Assembly: GCA_037176885.1 (NCBI GenBank)
Contig: JAWWNJ010000137.1
Location: forward strand, 186,001 to 250,000
DNA from: Favolaschia claudopus
Taxonomy: Eukaryota; Basidiomycota; Agaricomycetes; Agaricales; Mycenaceae
Direction of reading: 5' to 3'
Length of the DNA: 64,000 nt
Shown here: positions 56,302-64,000 of the stretch, piece after piece
Layout: each line of letters starts with the position of its first letter
Position numbering within the stretch: position 1 is the first letter of the stretch
Notes under the pieces: generated by a model
What the model was told of the DNA's origin: nothing
The model's database searches: none
The model's input: only the letters and a program-made list of their open reading frames with translations
Position numbers and translations under genes: made by a program

Positions 56302-56503
56302 TGTGACGGATCGGCGTTCGCATCCGCTCACGGCGAGATCTGCCCGTGTTGTCCCCATGACTCCCTTCACACAGCCTCGATTTTCCTGTATAAGTAGTTA
56401 GTTCTTGTCGTAGATAGCTTTTCCCTTGGTCAATTTAGTACTTACACCAGTTCTCTCTTGATCCCTGTGTGCCGGAACTCGACTCCCCCTCGCTTCCGTC
56501 ACA
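56302..56503 (+). repeat. 3' LTR of the gag-only element
   Basis: 202 bp, matches the 5' LTR throughout. It follows the purine tract GGAGGGCGGA and is followed by the CTATC duplication. Confidence 0.9.
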
Positions 56504-56508
56504 CTATC

Positions 56509-56880
56509 CGACGCGTCCTTTTCCTTCCAGATTCCAGCTGATTCGGGCGACGACCTGCTTCATGGCGACTCGGAAGATTTTCTTGGTGGTGGTACATCCT
56601 TAATGAGCGAGTAAGGCTTTGTCGATCGTGATCAGTGATCGGAATGGGTAGACAAGTGTGCGAATGTTCGGGAGAATCAGTTATTTGGGTTATTAATTTT
56701 GACAGCTACTCTAGAGCTTATACTCACTGGTACTCGATAGTGGTAAGTATATTCAAGACACTGGTAGTAGCACAAAGTCTGGTAATTTTTTTGAAGTTGC
56801 TCAAAGCATTCCCCGAGCCCCGGCACTGGTGGCGATTCTCAAAGTGCTTGTGACCTGAGGAGGCTTTTGGGAGGCTTGTA
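56509..56880. other. No recognisable gene
   Basis: A short frame (56635-56853 plus) has no motif. The stretch ends at the TA flanking the next MITE. Confidence 0.4.
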
Positions 56881-57578
56881 CACTAACTCGGCAAAAAAAA
56901 TGTCCGATTGATTTCTGGCCTGTATTTCGATGATTACTGCCCACTGTGACTTCAAACAACTTGTAGTTGTGTTCATAGGATCCAGATGCCTTATTCTTTG
57001 GGTTTGGCTTTGGGCAAATTTTTGATACGCCATCACGCCGAGCGCAAACATGGGAATTTTGATATCGGCCGACTTTACAAGTCAGTCAAATTCTTTTGGT
57101 GCGGGGAGCTGATCTGCTCATGTTATAGCCTGAGGTCCAGCGAGCTATGCGCCAATTTGAACTGTAGAAAAATATACAGGCAAACAGGCGCTATAGCCCT
57201 CGCAAAGTGACCATTTTCAACCGAGTTGACCGGAATTTGCCGAAATATGCCCAAAATGGCAGTTTTGTCGAGCCTATAGCGCTTCAACGGCTGAATATTT
57301 TCATAAGATTTGACTTGTGAAAGTACTTGTATTTGGGTCTTCTTTCATCCTGCACACTCAGATATTGTCAGAAAAAATCCCTACTCAAATTTAAAATCTG
57401 GCTATTTGGGAATTCTGCTCATTTGATGGCGGATCAAGGGATTGCACGGCGGCGAGGTAGCATAACAATCGGTCTCAGTATCGTGTGCACGCTCAGAAGT
57501 TGTTTGCTCTCGAATACAGGTATTAACACCGCAATACGGACAAAAAACCCATCGGACATTCTTTTTGCCGAGTTAGTG
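56881..57578. mobile_element. 698-bp TA-flanked non-autonomous element
   Basis: Inverted ends of about 28 bp start CACTAACTCGGCAAAAA and continue to ATGTCCGAT. TA lies at 56879-56880 and 57579-57580. The tip CACTAACTCGG resembles the CACTGACTCGG tip of the Tc1 element at 15434, suggesting related transposases. No gene inside. Confidence 0.8.
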
Positions 57579-57879
57579 TATACAATCGTAATCCGGAGCT
57601 GGAGGGCAGTTATATGGATGCCCAGCCGTTGTGATGGTTGTTGGTCTTCGGCGCCCGACACGTTCTATATCTCTAAGAAAGCATGGTGGGCAAGGGTAAG
57701 ATATTCAGTGGCTATGTGACCCGCGGAACGCTACCTAATCGGGAATGTTTGATGGACATGCTGAAGGGATATTCCTCCCATATCACAGAGCCCCCCGCAT
57801 GTTCAGTGAACATGCCCGATAAGTTGACCTTGAACATTTGGTGAACTCTTCAAATGTTCAGCTGCTGGAAAAAAAACAA
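57579..57879. other. No gene; GAACATTT hairpin
   Basis: A hairpin GAACATTTGGTGAACTCTTCAAATGTTC lies at about 57833-57860, next to a shorter palindrome ATGTTCAGTGAACAT (57798-57812). No coding sequence seen. Confidence 0.4.
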
Positions 57880-58310
57880 TTTGGCCCAAAATTTCAACGT
57901 GATGTTTCTTCGCAAACAGATTTGCCAAAGGTGAGTGGCAAAAGCTTATCAGCTTGCCACGCAGCAGGTAAAGCTCTAGAGCAAAGCTCCATACAGAGCT
58001 TCCCCTTCTTGCATCTCCAGTTCCAAGCCGCTCTAGCGTTGCTGAGCGTAAGCACAGATCTGAGACATAAAGTCCAGATCTGAATGCAGGGGATGAGGGC
58101 AGACGTTGTCTGTGTTCACGCATCAACAGAGATATATGTTGAATCGACAACCACTTGGTGGGTGGATTCACATCTGAAGCCGTTGTCTTCATCTCCATAA
58201 TGACGATGAAACCCTCGATATCCTGAGCAAAGCTCTAAGGAGAATGTGGGTGAAGTAGGAGAGTCAGATACAGCTGACTCTCACTATACATATACCCCTA
58301 CACTGCCCCC
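57880..58310 (-). repeat. Copia-like LTR remnant, minus strand
   Basis: Read on the minus strand, a purine tract GCGGGGGGCAG (about 58303-58313) is followed by TGTAGGGGTATATG. A hairpin GAGAGTCAG-CTGTAT-CTGACTCTC comes next, then further AGAGCT stems and the word TTTTGGGCCAAATTGTTTTT near 57890. The order matches 44635-45110 on the plus strand. The upstream part (58320-58700, minus) may be the 3' untranslated region of the same element. Confidence 0.5.
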
Positions 58311-60300
58311 CGCTTCTTTGCCGTGCAGCTCAATAACCGCACAATTGGATGTGCGGCAAAGAATCACCAAACTAACCAAAGACGCGAAGCACACCATGTG
58401 ACAACCAGGAGGACAAGGATTAGGCGAACAATGGCCCCCCCAATCAGATACGCCCGAATGTAAAGGCCCCCCAGAACAAAAATGTCGATGTTGCTCTTGT
58501 CACCTTGTGAAAAATTTTTGGGGTAATTTTTCGGCAGGAGCTCTACCTCGCAGTAGGGAGCTCGACCACTGACCATATAACCCATGAAACAATTCGTCAT
58601 TGAGTTCATCCCTTGAAACAAGGCAAATGAAATCCATTCGCAAATGAATGAAGAGCGTCTAATGCTCATGAACTTTCGGAATCAGAAATCAGCGGCCCAT
58701 CAGGAACTTGACAAGTTCTTTTGAGCCGGCTTTCAGGCACTTTCACTACTTTTCACTTTTTGTGGTACTTTTGGGAGCACTTTTTCTATCCAGAATCTCT
58801 TTTAGATCTTTTCGGTCCACTTCAACAGCGATGCAGATTCCTTTTCCGAGCGAAAGGTAAACATATATTTTTGGGTGTGTATTGTACCTGATTATGCTGG
58901 ATGCCAATGTGTTCTGTCTGGTAGACCTCATAGTACGAAACGTGCCCGGTCTCCGATTCGTTTCGCAGTATAGTAGAGCATTTGTGATCAAGTTGTGAGT
59001 TGAGGGAAAGTTCAAATGAAGCGGCGGGACCCAACACATTTGAGGAAGAATTGTTTTTTGGCGTCCTCGGCGGCAGCAGGTCGAACGGACGGCGTCACAG
59101 GCAAGCGCTCAGCGGGCAGATGAGTCGGTGATGGTCGGCAACGGAGAGAATTTGCACTCGAACTCCGCAATGCACGTGCTGTTGACACTTGCCACGTAAC
59201 ACTGTGACTCATCGCTCTTGCTCCTTCCCCCCATCTCTTCGCCCCTCCTCCTCTCTGCCCCCCACCTCCTTCCGCTCTCGCTCGCAACGGAGCCCGCTGG
59301 GCATGCCAATACAAGCCTTTCAAGCATGTAGTCAATGTCTCTGGGATCTGCAGCAAGTCACTCAAGCGTCGCTCCCCTCAAGTTCTTCAAGTCGCTCTTC
59401 AAGTTATTTCCTTCAAGTTGTCAACTACTTCAAGTCATCCTCTGAGCTGTTATCAAGCCGTCTTCGTACCTCAAGTTTGCAAGCCCTTCTCGCCTCGACG
59501 AATTCGCCTCAGTAACTCATTCCATCAATCCGCAAGCTTCGGAGTCGTCAAGCTTGGACGCGACCGCCATTGAAGATAACAAGCATGACCCCACGCCGTT
59601 TTCAACAGCAGCTGCGTTCGCTGACGCTCACTCAATGTTTGGTCATTTTCGCGATCATTGTGGCGGCATGAGGTGCGTTTTCGTCGTTCTCTCGTTTGGA
59701 TCGCTGTGCTTATATTTTCTCCTTCCCCTTCCCATTGTCTCCTGACAATATCTTCCCTATCATAGGGTGTATATTGCGCCGACCTTCCATACCCTGGACT
59801 ATCCCCATGGTACTCAACGGTTCGTAATCACTCGTCTCTCTATCTGTATGCCTGACGTGTTCAGTGTTCCGACCTCTGTCGCTTGCTTCGTTCTCATCCC
59901 CCCGCTCTGTCGTCGTTGTATGTCCCTCCATGGACATGTTTTCTGTGTGTTCCATCATCTGCACCTGCTTCCCTCGCCGTACTTAGTACTGCCACATGTA
60001 CAGTATATCTGTGAATAAATGTATTTTCATGCTATAATGTGTGTCCCGAAAGCTCTTTCATACGCCCGTTTCTGCCACTTTTGGTATACTTTTACACCTA
60101 CTTTTGTCGCTTTTGCCCTTTTAAAAGAAAGTCGACTAACCTAGAAAAAGTACGAACTACTTTTCGTCCTTTCGGTACTTCTGATACTTTTTCTTCTTTT
60201 GAAAGTGCGTAAAGTGGCGAAAAGAAGACGGGAGGGAGAGAGCGAGCGAGCGATCGACCGACCTAAGGAGATGAGCTGGGGAGGCCTAGCGAGGAGAGGT
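58311..60300. other. No recognised gene; CTTCAAGT-rich repeat
   Basis: Frames at 58364-58669 (minus), 58746-59039 (minus) and 59189-59515 (plus) show no known motif. Imperfect CTTCAAGT/CTCAAGT units recur from 59370 to 59482. A polyadenylation-like AATAAA is at 60016-60021. From 60060 to 60230 the DNA is rich in TACTTTT and CTTTTG words. Confidence 0.4.
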
Positions 60301-60305
60301 TGGGT

Positions 60306-60356
60306 GCCACGACGTTTGGGTGCACAACGTTTCGTCAAAAGGACTCATCAGGTGGC
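60306..60356 (-). ncRNA. Type I hammerhead ribozyme
   Basis: On the minus strand all core elements are present in order. Stem I 5' strand GCCAC; core CTGATGA; stem II GTC-(CTTTT)-GAC; core GAAA; stem III CGTT...AACG closed by a 9-nt loop; then the GTC cleavage triplet (U16.1, C17); stem I 3' strand GTGGC. Cleavage is predicted after the C of GTC. Stem I is the open stem, so this is the type I layout with a short stem III, as reported for PLEs. It lies about 450 bp downstream of the PLE ORF on the same strand, fitting a terminal repeat of the element that processes its RNA. Confidence 0.87.
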
Positions 60357-60626
60357 GTGATCCCAGTATATCATGTTGGTTTGTTTATCAATACCATTAG
60401 CACCAAATAACAATATTGCCTGAATAAATCTGCGGAATCCGAGTGGACTCGACGCGATTTTACTCAGCCCCGTCCTCTGTGCGACTCTGCACTGTCTTGT
60501 AGTCCCAGCACGAAACTACCAAAGGTGCGTATGAGTATACACAGAGTACAATTAACTTTCCGCTAAATTCAACGTTCTCGGGGAGCCCGGTCAAGGGCGT
60601 AAAAAATCAAGAATATTGAAATAGTT

Positions 60627-60778
60627 GTACACTGGAGGTCGCGAGACCTCCACAGTGTACGGGAGAATTAATTGTATTCAGGCGGGGGCCAACAGGTAAG
60701 TACACTTGAATTTTTTCGAAATCCAAACGTGTGCGGCGCGCGCCGGGAGACGGGACCCGTAGGGTCCCGCGCGCCGCA
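60627..60778 (-). other. Two strong hairpins in the PLE 3' region
   Basis: 60627-60660 folds into a 14-bp stem capped by a GCGA (GNRA) tetraloop with a 2-nt bulge: GGAGGTC-GCGA-GACCTCC inside GTACACTG/CAGTGTAC. About 60732-60778 holds outer GCGGCGCGCG/CGCGCGCCGC arms around GGGACCC-GTA-GGGTCCC. Both lie between the RT stop codon and the ribozyme, where a template RNA structure for target-primed reverse transcription would be expected. Confidence 0.6.
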
Positions 60779-60801
60779 TACGGAGGATTGAGAAAAAAGT
60801 G

Positions 60802-63800
60802 TTACAAACGTGCGGCACTGCCTTCATGATACGTCTTTAGCGTGTTTCGGTTCTGCTTATTCAACCGATCACCCAATGAGGTTGGTTTTTTGAAAGAGGA
60901 CATGAATCGGAAGGTGGGTAGTCCACAGTCCTCCTCTATCCAAGTTTCTTCCAACTCTCTCCATATAGGGCTGAAATTTATATCATCCCAGATTGGATTA
61001 TGGGTGAGTTTGAGGACGTGAAGTTCATTCTCCTCTGGATCGGCTGCTTTTGATGAAGCCATCAGCGCAGCCGGTCGTTGGAGTGCATAATTCACTTCCT
61101 CGAAAACACGCCGTAACCATCTCCCTGGGTAACCGCGTTCCCTCAGACGTTTTGCAAATTCAGTACAAATATTTGCAAAGTCTGCCTCGCGGGAGCATAT
61201 GCGGACATATCGTATTAATTCACCCTTGACCCACGCAATTTTAGAGTCATCGGAGTGAGACGAGTTCCAGGGGATGTAGAGGTAAGCATTTAACGCCTTC
61301 TGATAAACACTGGTTTTTATCTGCATTTGATAACGGAAAGGCAGACAGCGTTGATCCAGTTCCAAGCTAACTTGGATATCAAGGAAGGGTATTGCATACC
61401 GGGACGCAGTCCATTCCATTTTCAGGTTTGGATGTAGACGTCCGAATTTTGTCTGAAATTGAAGAACATCCTCCTCAGATCCATGGACAATGCTAAACAC
61501 ATCGTCAATGAATCGTCGGTAAAACAGGATGCTCGACTTCAGTTCATCAAGTGCCTGTTTCTCTCGGCGAGCCAGGAAGAGGTTTGCGTAGGTTGGAGCG
61601 CATGGTGTACCCATTGCAGTTCCAATGACTTGACGATATGTCTTGTCTGCGAACTCGACAAAATTGTATTTCAAGACGAGGCGTAGTAGAAGAATGATCA
61701 ATTCTTTCCGGCCCCGAATCTTGAGCTCTGACGCTTCTTCCAATGTCTCAAAAGTCATTGGTGAAGTAAGGAGTATTGCGGCAATTTCCTCAATACCATC
61801 CTCGGTTGGGATGTTGGGGTACATTGCAACAACATCTCCCGTCACGAGCCAAATGTCTCTTCCGGGTGGGAGTTTCAGTTCCAAAAGTTCTCGACAGAAC
61901 GTTTTAGAATCCGGGAGGATCCAAGGAAACTCCTTCAAGGCGGGCTTGATTTGATAATCAACCCATGTTGAGGCGTTGGACAAAAGTGTATCAAAAGTTG
62001 GTACAATTGGCCGGCCCGATATAGGTTGTTTATGTATCTTTGGAATGACCTTTAGGATCGGAACTTTCACTGAACCGTCCAGGCAAGCCTGATTTAACCA
62101 TGTGTACTGCTGTTGCGTAACAAAAGGTTGGCCCTTTTTAACAATTATTTGCAGTGCATCGCGTAATGCTTCATGGTCAGGTGCCTCCTCGATATAAGAG
62201 TCATTTTCCAGCAATCTTTTGCCCATCATCGTGTACCATTCAGCTGTGACCAGGCAGAGGCCGAGGTTTTTATCTGAAGGCACGGCGACAATACGGTTAT
62301 CAGCAAGAAGCTGAAGTAAAACCGATAGGTCTGTATGACGAATATTCGGGCGAATCTTTAGAGCTTGTCGATCCAACACTTCCACCTCAATCTGGTCGCG
62401 TGTTCGTTGCAGAGCACATTCGATCGATTCAACAAGAGGAGGCCCTTCTGCGTAAGGGTTTTGCACATGAAACTGCGGAACATAGCGTGGTTGCCCACGT
62501 TCCATTTCAGTGCCGTGAAAGTGTTTGTTCAATGTGTTATCATTGACAGCTTTGTCAACTCGGAGTCGGAGCCGTCGAACGAAATCGTCAACGGAACGCG
62601 AAACTGATTCAGGCTTTGTAGCTCGAGCACGAGGAACAAATTTCGAGTTGAGCGAAAGCAGTTTGACTTGCTCAGGTGTTAAAGACACATCGGTCATATT
62701 GTGGAAGGAGCGATTTTGAATTCGTGTATCAAAATACAGATCGGTCATATTTCCCAATATAAATTTAACACGTAAAGAAGGAGATGATTCAAAAAAGCGA
62801 TCTGGGTACGTGTCAGGATCACGATGTCTGAATCGTTTCCCTGGAGTACTCACCCATGTTGAAGGATCGGGTATCTGCGCAGAGTTATCGGCGAGTCGTA
62901 GTCGTTTACGAGCTACTGCGCCCTCTGCTTGCCCTTGCCCTTCTTCCAATGGGTGTTCGCGTTTTTTGCGGTGGCGTCTCCGTCTTTTGCGGCCTTCGCG
63001 TTGGGCTTGCTCTCCTTGACCTTGGAGGTCTTGGTCTCCTTCTCCTTCGCCGCCTTCACCGCCTGGGGCCGCTTCTTGTTCTTTGCAGAATAAGAAGAGC
63101 TGGCCTTGGGTTGCGGCTTCGACGACTTGGAGGGGGGGAGGGAGGAGGAGCTGGCCTGCGGCTGTTCTTGCGTCTTCCCCTCCTGTACATCTAGAGGTAG
63201 CAGGAGGTTGGATGGAATCAGCGAAGAAAGGGTGATCGGATGAGGGCTCACATTGCTTAACGTAGCGCTGCACCTCACCCTTGATCATCTCTTTGATAGG
63301 CTGCGTGGCGTCTATCATTTCGGCATCGGCGCGTGCGGTTTCCACCTTATTCGCCTTGCTTACTCTGTTCTCGGCTGCTGTCTCCTGACGTGCAGCGAAA
63401 TCATAGTTGGAGTTTTGAAGCTCCCCTATGAATTCCGCGCGGAGCATAGCGATACACGGGTCCCACTTGTCTTTGTTCTCAGCATCGACATACGCAATAA
63501 TGCGTGTCGCATATGCTTTGAGATCATCAACGAGCCGCGTAGTGCAGGCTGTGATGTCGACAAGGGTTTGGCACTGCTCCACCTGTACGTTTAAAAGCGT
63601 AGATAGGTGGTTGGTAGCGGCCTTCCGTGCACTGTCGAGGACGACATTAGTGTCCGCCAACGAGTTAACTACACGTTCGTGCTGACTGATGTCAGGAGAA
63701 CCCTCAACGGGTTGGAACGGAGGTAGTTTAACGTGGTTCTTAACCGTCGTTGGCGAGACACCATTTTCTAGCTTGCCATCGAAGCGAGCTTTCGAGGCAA

Positions 63801-63858
63801 GCGCCTTCCGGAACATGTCCAGGGCGTTATCGTACCGGTTACGGTGCTCAACGCGCAT
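60802..63858 (-). CDS. Penelope-like reverse transcriptase without GIY-YIG endonuclease
   Basis: The first ATG in frame gives about 1,018 residues; the frame is open upstream to 63981 without ATG, so a 5' exon or start outside the window is possible. The RT core is clear: SDKNLGLCLVTAEWY (about 535), PKIHK...GRPIVP (about 606), GDVVAMYPNIP (about 674), GTAMGTPCAPTYANLF (about 747) and YRRFIDDVF with catalytic DD (about 780). The protein ends at FMSSFKKPTSLGDRL and KTYHEGSAARL, just after the RT thumb; the GIY-YIG endonuclease that usually follows is absent. This matches the endonuclease-minus fungal PLEs (Coprina group), which are known to attach to chromosome ends. Residues about 220-315 are low-complexity and may be read from a shifted frame. 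Confidence 0.87.
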   Translation of the reverse strand: MRVEHRNRYDNALDMFRKALASKARFDGKLENGVSPTTVKNHVKLPPFQPVEGSPDISQHERVVNSLADTNVVLDSARKAATNHLSTLLNVQVEQCQTLVDITACTTRLVDDLKAYATRIIAYVDAENKDKWDPCIAMLRAEFIGELQNSNYDFAARQETAAENRVSKANKVETARADAEMIDATQPIKEMIKGEVQRYVKQCEPSSDHPFFADSIQPPATSRCTGGEDARTAAGQLLLPPPLQVVEAATQGQLFLFCKEQEAAPGGEGGEGEGDQDLQGQGEQAQREGRKRRRRHRKKREHPLEEGQGQAEGAVARKRLRLADNSAQIPDPSTWVSTPGKRFRHRDPDTYPDRFFESSPSLRVKFILGNMTDLYFDTRIQNRSFHNMTDVSLTPEQVKLLSLNSKFVPRARATKPESVSRSVDDFVRRLRLRVDKAVNDNTLNKHFHGTEMERGQPRYVPQFHVQNPYAEGPPLVESIECALQRTRDQIEVEVLDRQALKIRPNIRHTDLSVLLQLLADNRIVAVPSDKNLGLCLVTAEWYTMMGKRLLENDSYIEEAPDHEALRDALQIIVKKGQPFVTQQQYTWLNQACLDGSVKVPILKVIPKIHKQPISGRPIVPTFDTLLSNASTWVDYQIKPALKEFPWILPDSKTFCRELLELKLPPGRDIWLVTGDVVAMYPNIPTEDGIEEIAAILLTSPMTFETLEEASELKIRGRKELIILLLRLVLKYNFVEFADKTYRQVIGTAMGTPCAPTYANLFLARREKQALDELKSSILFYRRFIDDVFSIVHGSEEDVLQFQTKFGRLHPNLKMEWTASRYAIPFLDIQVSLELDQRCLPFRYQMQIKTSVYQKALNAYLYIPWNSSHSDDSKIAWVKGELIRYVRICSREADFANICTEFAKRLRERGYPGRWLRRVFEEVNYALQRPAALMASSKAADPEENELHVLKLTHNPIWDDINFSPIWRELEETWIEEDCGLPTFRFMSSFKKPTSLGDRLNKQNRNTLKTYHEGSAARL

Positions 63859-64000
63859 GTCGTTCAATTTCTTGGCGACATAAGGCGGGGGGATAGCGTG
63901 GCCGGCGGCGGCGAGGCTCCGCAGCTTGCCGCGCCAGTCCCCCGGGTACTCGTGACTGAGGGGAACTGCAGCCAGAGTCAGCGGCGGTGCCGCGGGGATA
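63859..64000 (-). other. Upstream continuation of the PLE frame
   Basis: The minus-strand frame stays open from 63858 to a stop at 63979-63981, reading protein-like sequence (LSHEYPGDWRGKLRSLAAAG) without ATG. The true start may be in an upstream exon beyond the window. Confidence 0.4.

Larger units (their letters stand above)
53546..56503 (+). mobile_element. Gag-only LTR retrotransposon, very recent insertion
   Basis: Identical-looking 202-bp LTRs (53546-53747 and 56302-56503), TGTGACGG...CGTCACA, flank one intact gag ORF and nothing else. The 5-bp target duplication is CTATC (53541-53545 and 56504-56508). A purine tract GGAGGGCGGA precedes the 3' LTR. No TGG primer site directly follows the 5' LTR. 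With no protease, RT, RNase H or integrase, it must use enzymes of another Ty3/gypsy element. The layout matches the terminal-repeat-with-GAG class described in plants. Confidence 0.9.

Overview
The window looks like a transposon graveyard from a filamentous basidiomycete, most likely an Agaricomycete. The evidence is spliceosomal introns of 51-72 nt (several of 55-57 nt) in nearly every spliced gene, an F-box-like protein of the type expanded in Agaricomycetes, Ty3/gypsy, Ty1/copia, pogo, Tc1 and hAT remnants, and an endonuclease-less Penelope-like element (PLE) of the fungal type. Few loci look like ordinary host genes: a short-tailed histone H2A.Z-like gene (5781-6255), an F-box-like gene (18609-19574, minus) and an uncharacterised two-exon ORF (22841-23251).

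Layout. 0-6 kb: a 740-bp TA-flanked element, a gypsy protease fragment, a broken coiled-coil ORF, and an acidic ORF split by a tRNA-derived SINE with a 12-bp target duplication. 6-10 kb: a decayed Ty3/gypsy element (gag, RT, RNase H) carrying a MITE. 12.7-18 kb: MITEs, a rearranged Cdc48/p97 fragment, a hAT C-terminus, and a Tc1 element abutting a MITE through one shared TA. 19.7-21.2 kb: a retroposon with a single 405-codon ORF, poly-A tail and 13-bp target duplication. 23.6-25.6 kb: a copia 3' end split by a MITE. 25.9-29.6 kb: an apparently complete pogo transposon with 28-bp inverted repeats, an intact spliced transposase and a second, convergent spliced gene. 30.2-36 kb: nested and interleaved TA-flanked elements.

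36.1-52.4 kb is a very large inverted repeat. Its arms are about 4.26 kb and almost identical, each contains a 3.3-kb TIR element, and the left arm is split by a 6.5-kb LTR element with a 5-bp target duplication. 53.5-56.5 kb is a very young LTR retrotransposon that encodes only Gag. The last 4 kb hold a PLE reverse transcriptase without a GIY-YIG domain (60802-63858, minus), followed downstream on the same strand by a complete hammerhead ribozyme motif (60306-60356) and strong hairpins.

Biologically, the region is a record of repeated TA-targeted insertion, non-autonomous elements that must borrow enzymes in trans (gag-only LTR element, ORF-only retroposon, SINE, MITEs), and two elements that may still be complete (pogo and PLE). 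All calls come from reading the sequence; no database search was run.
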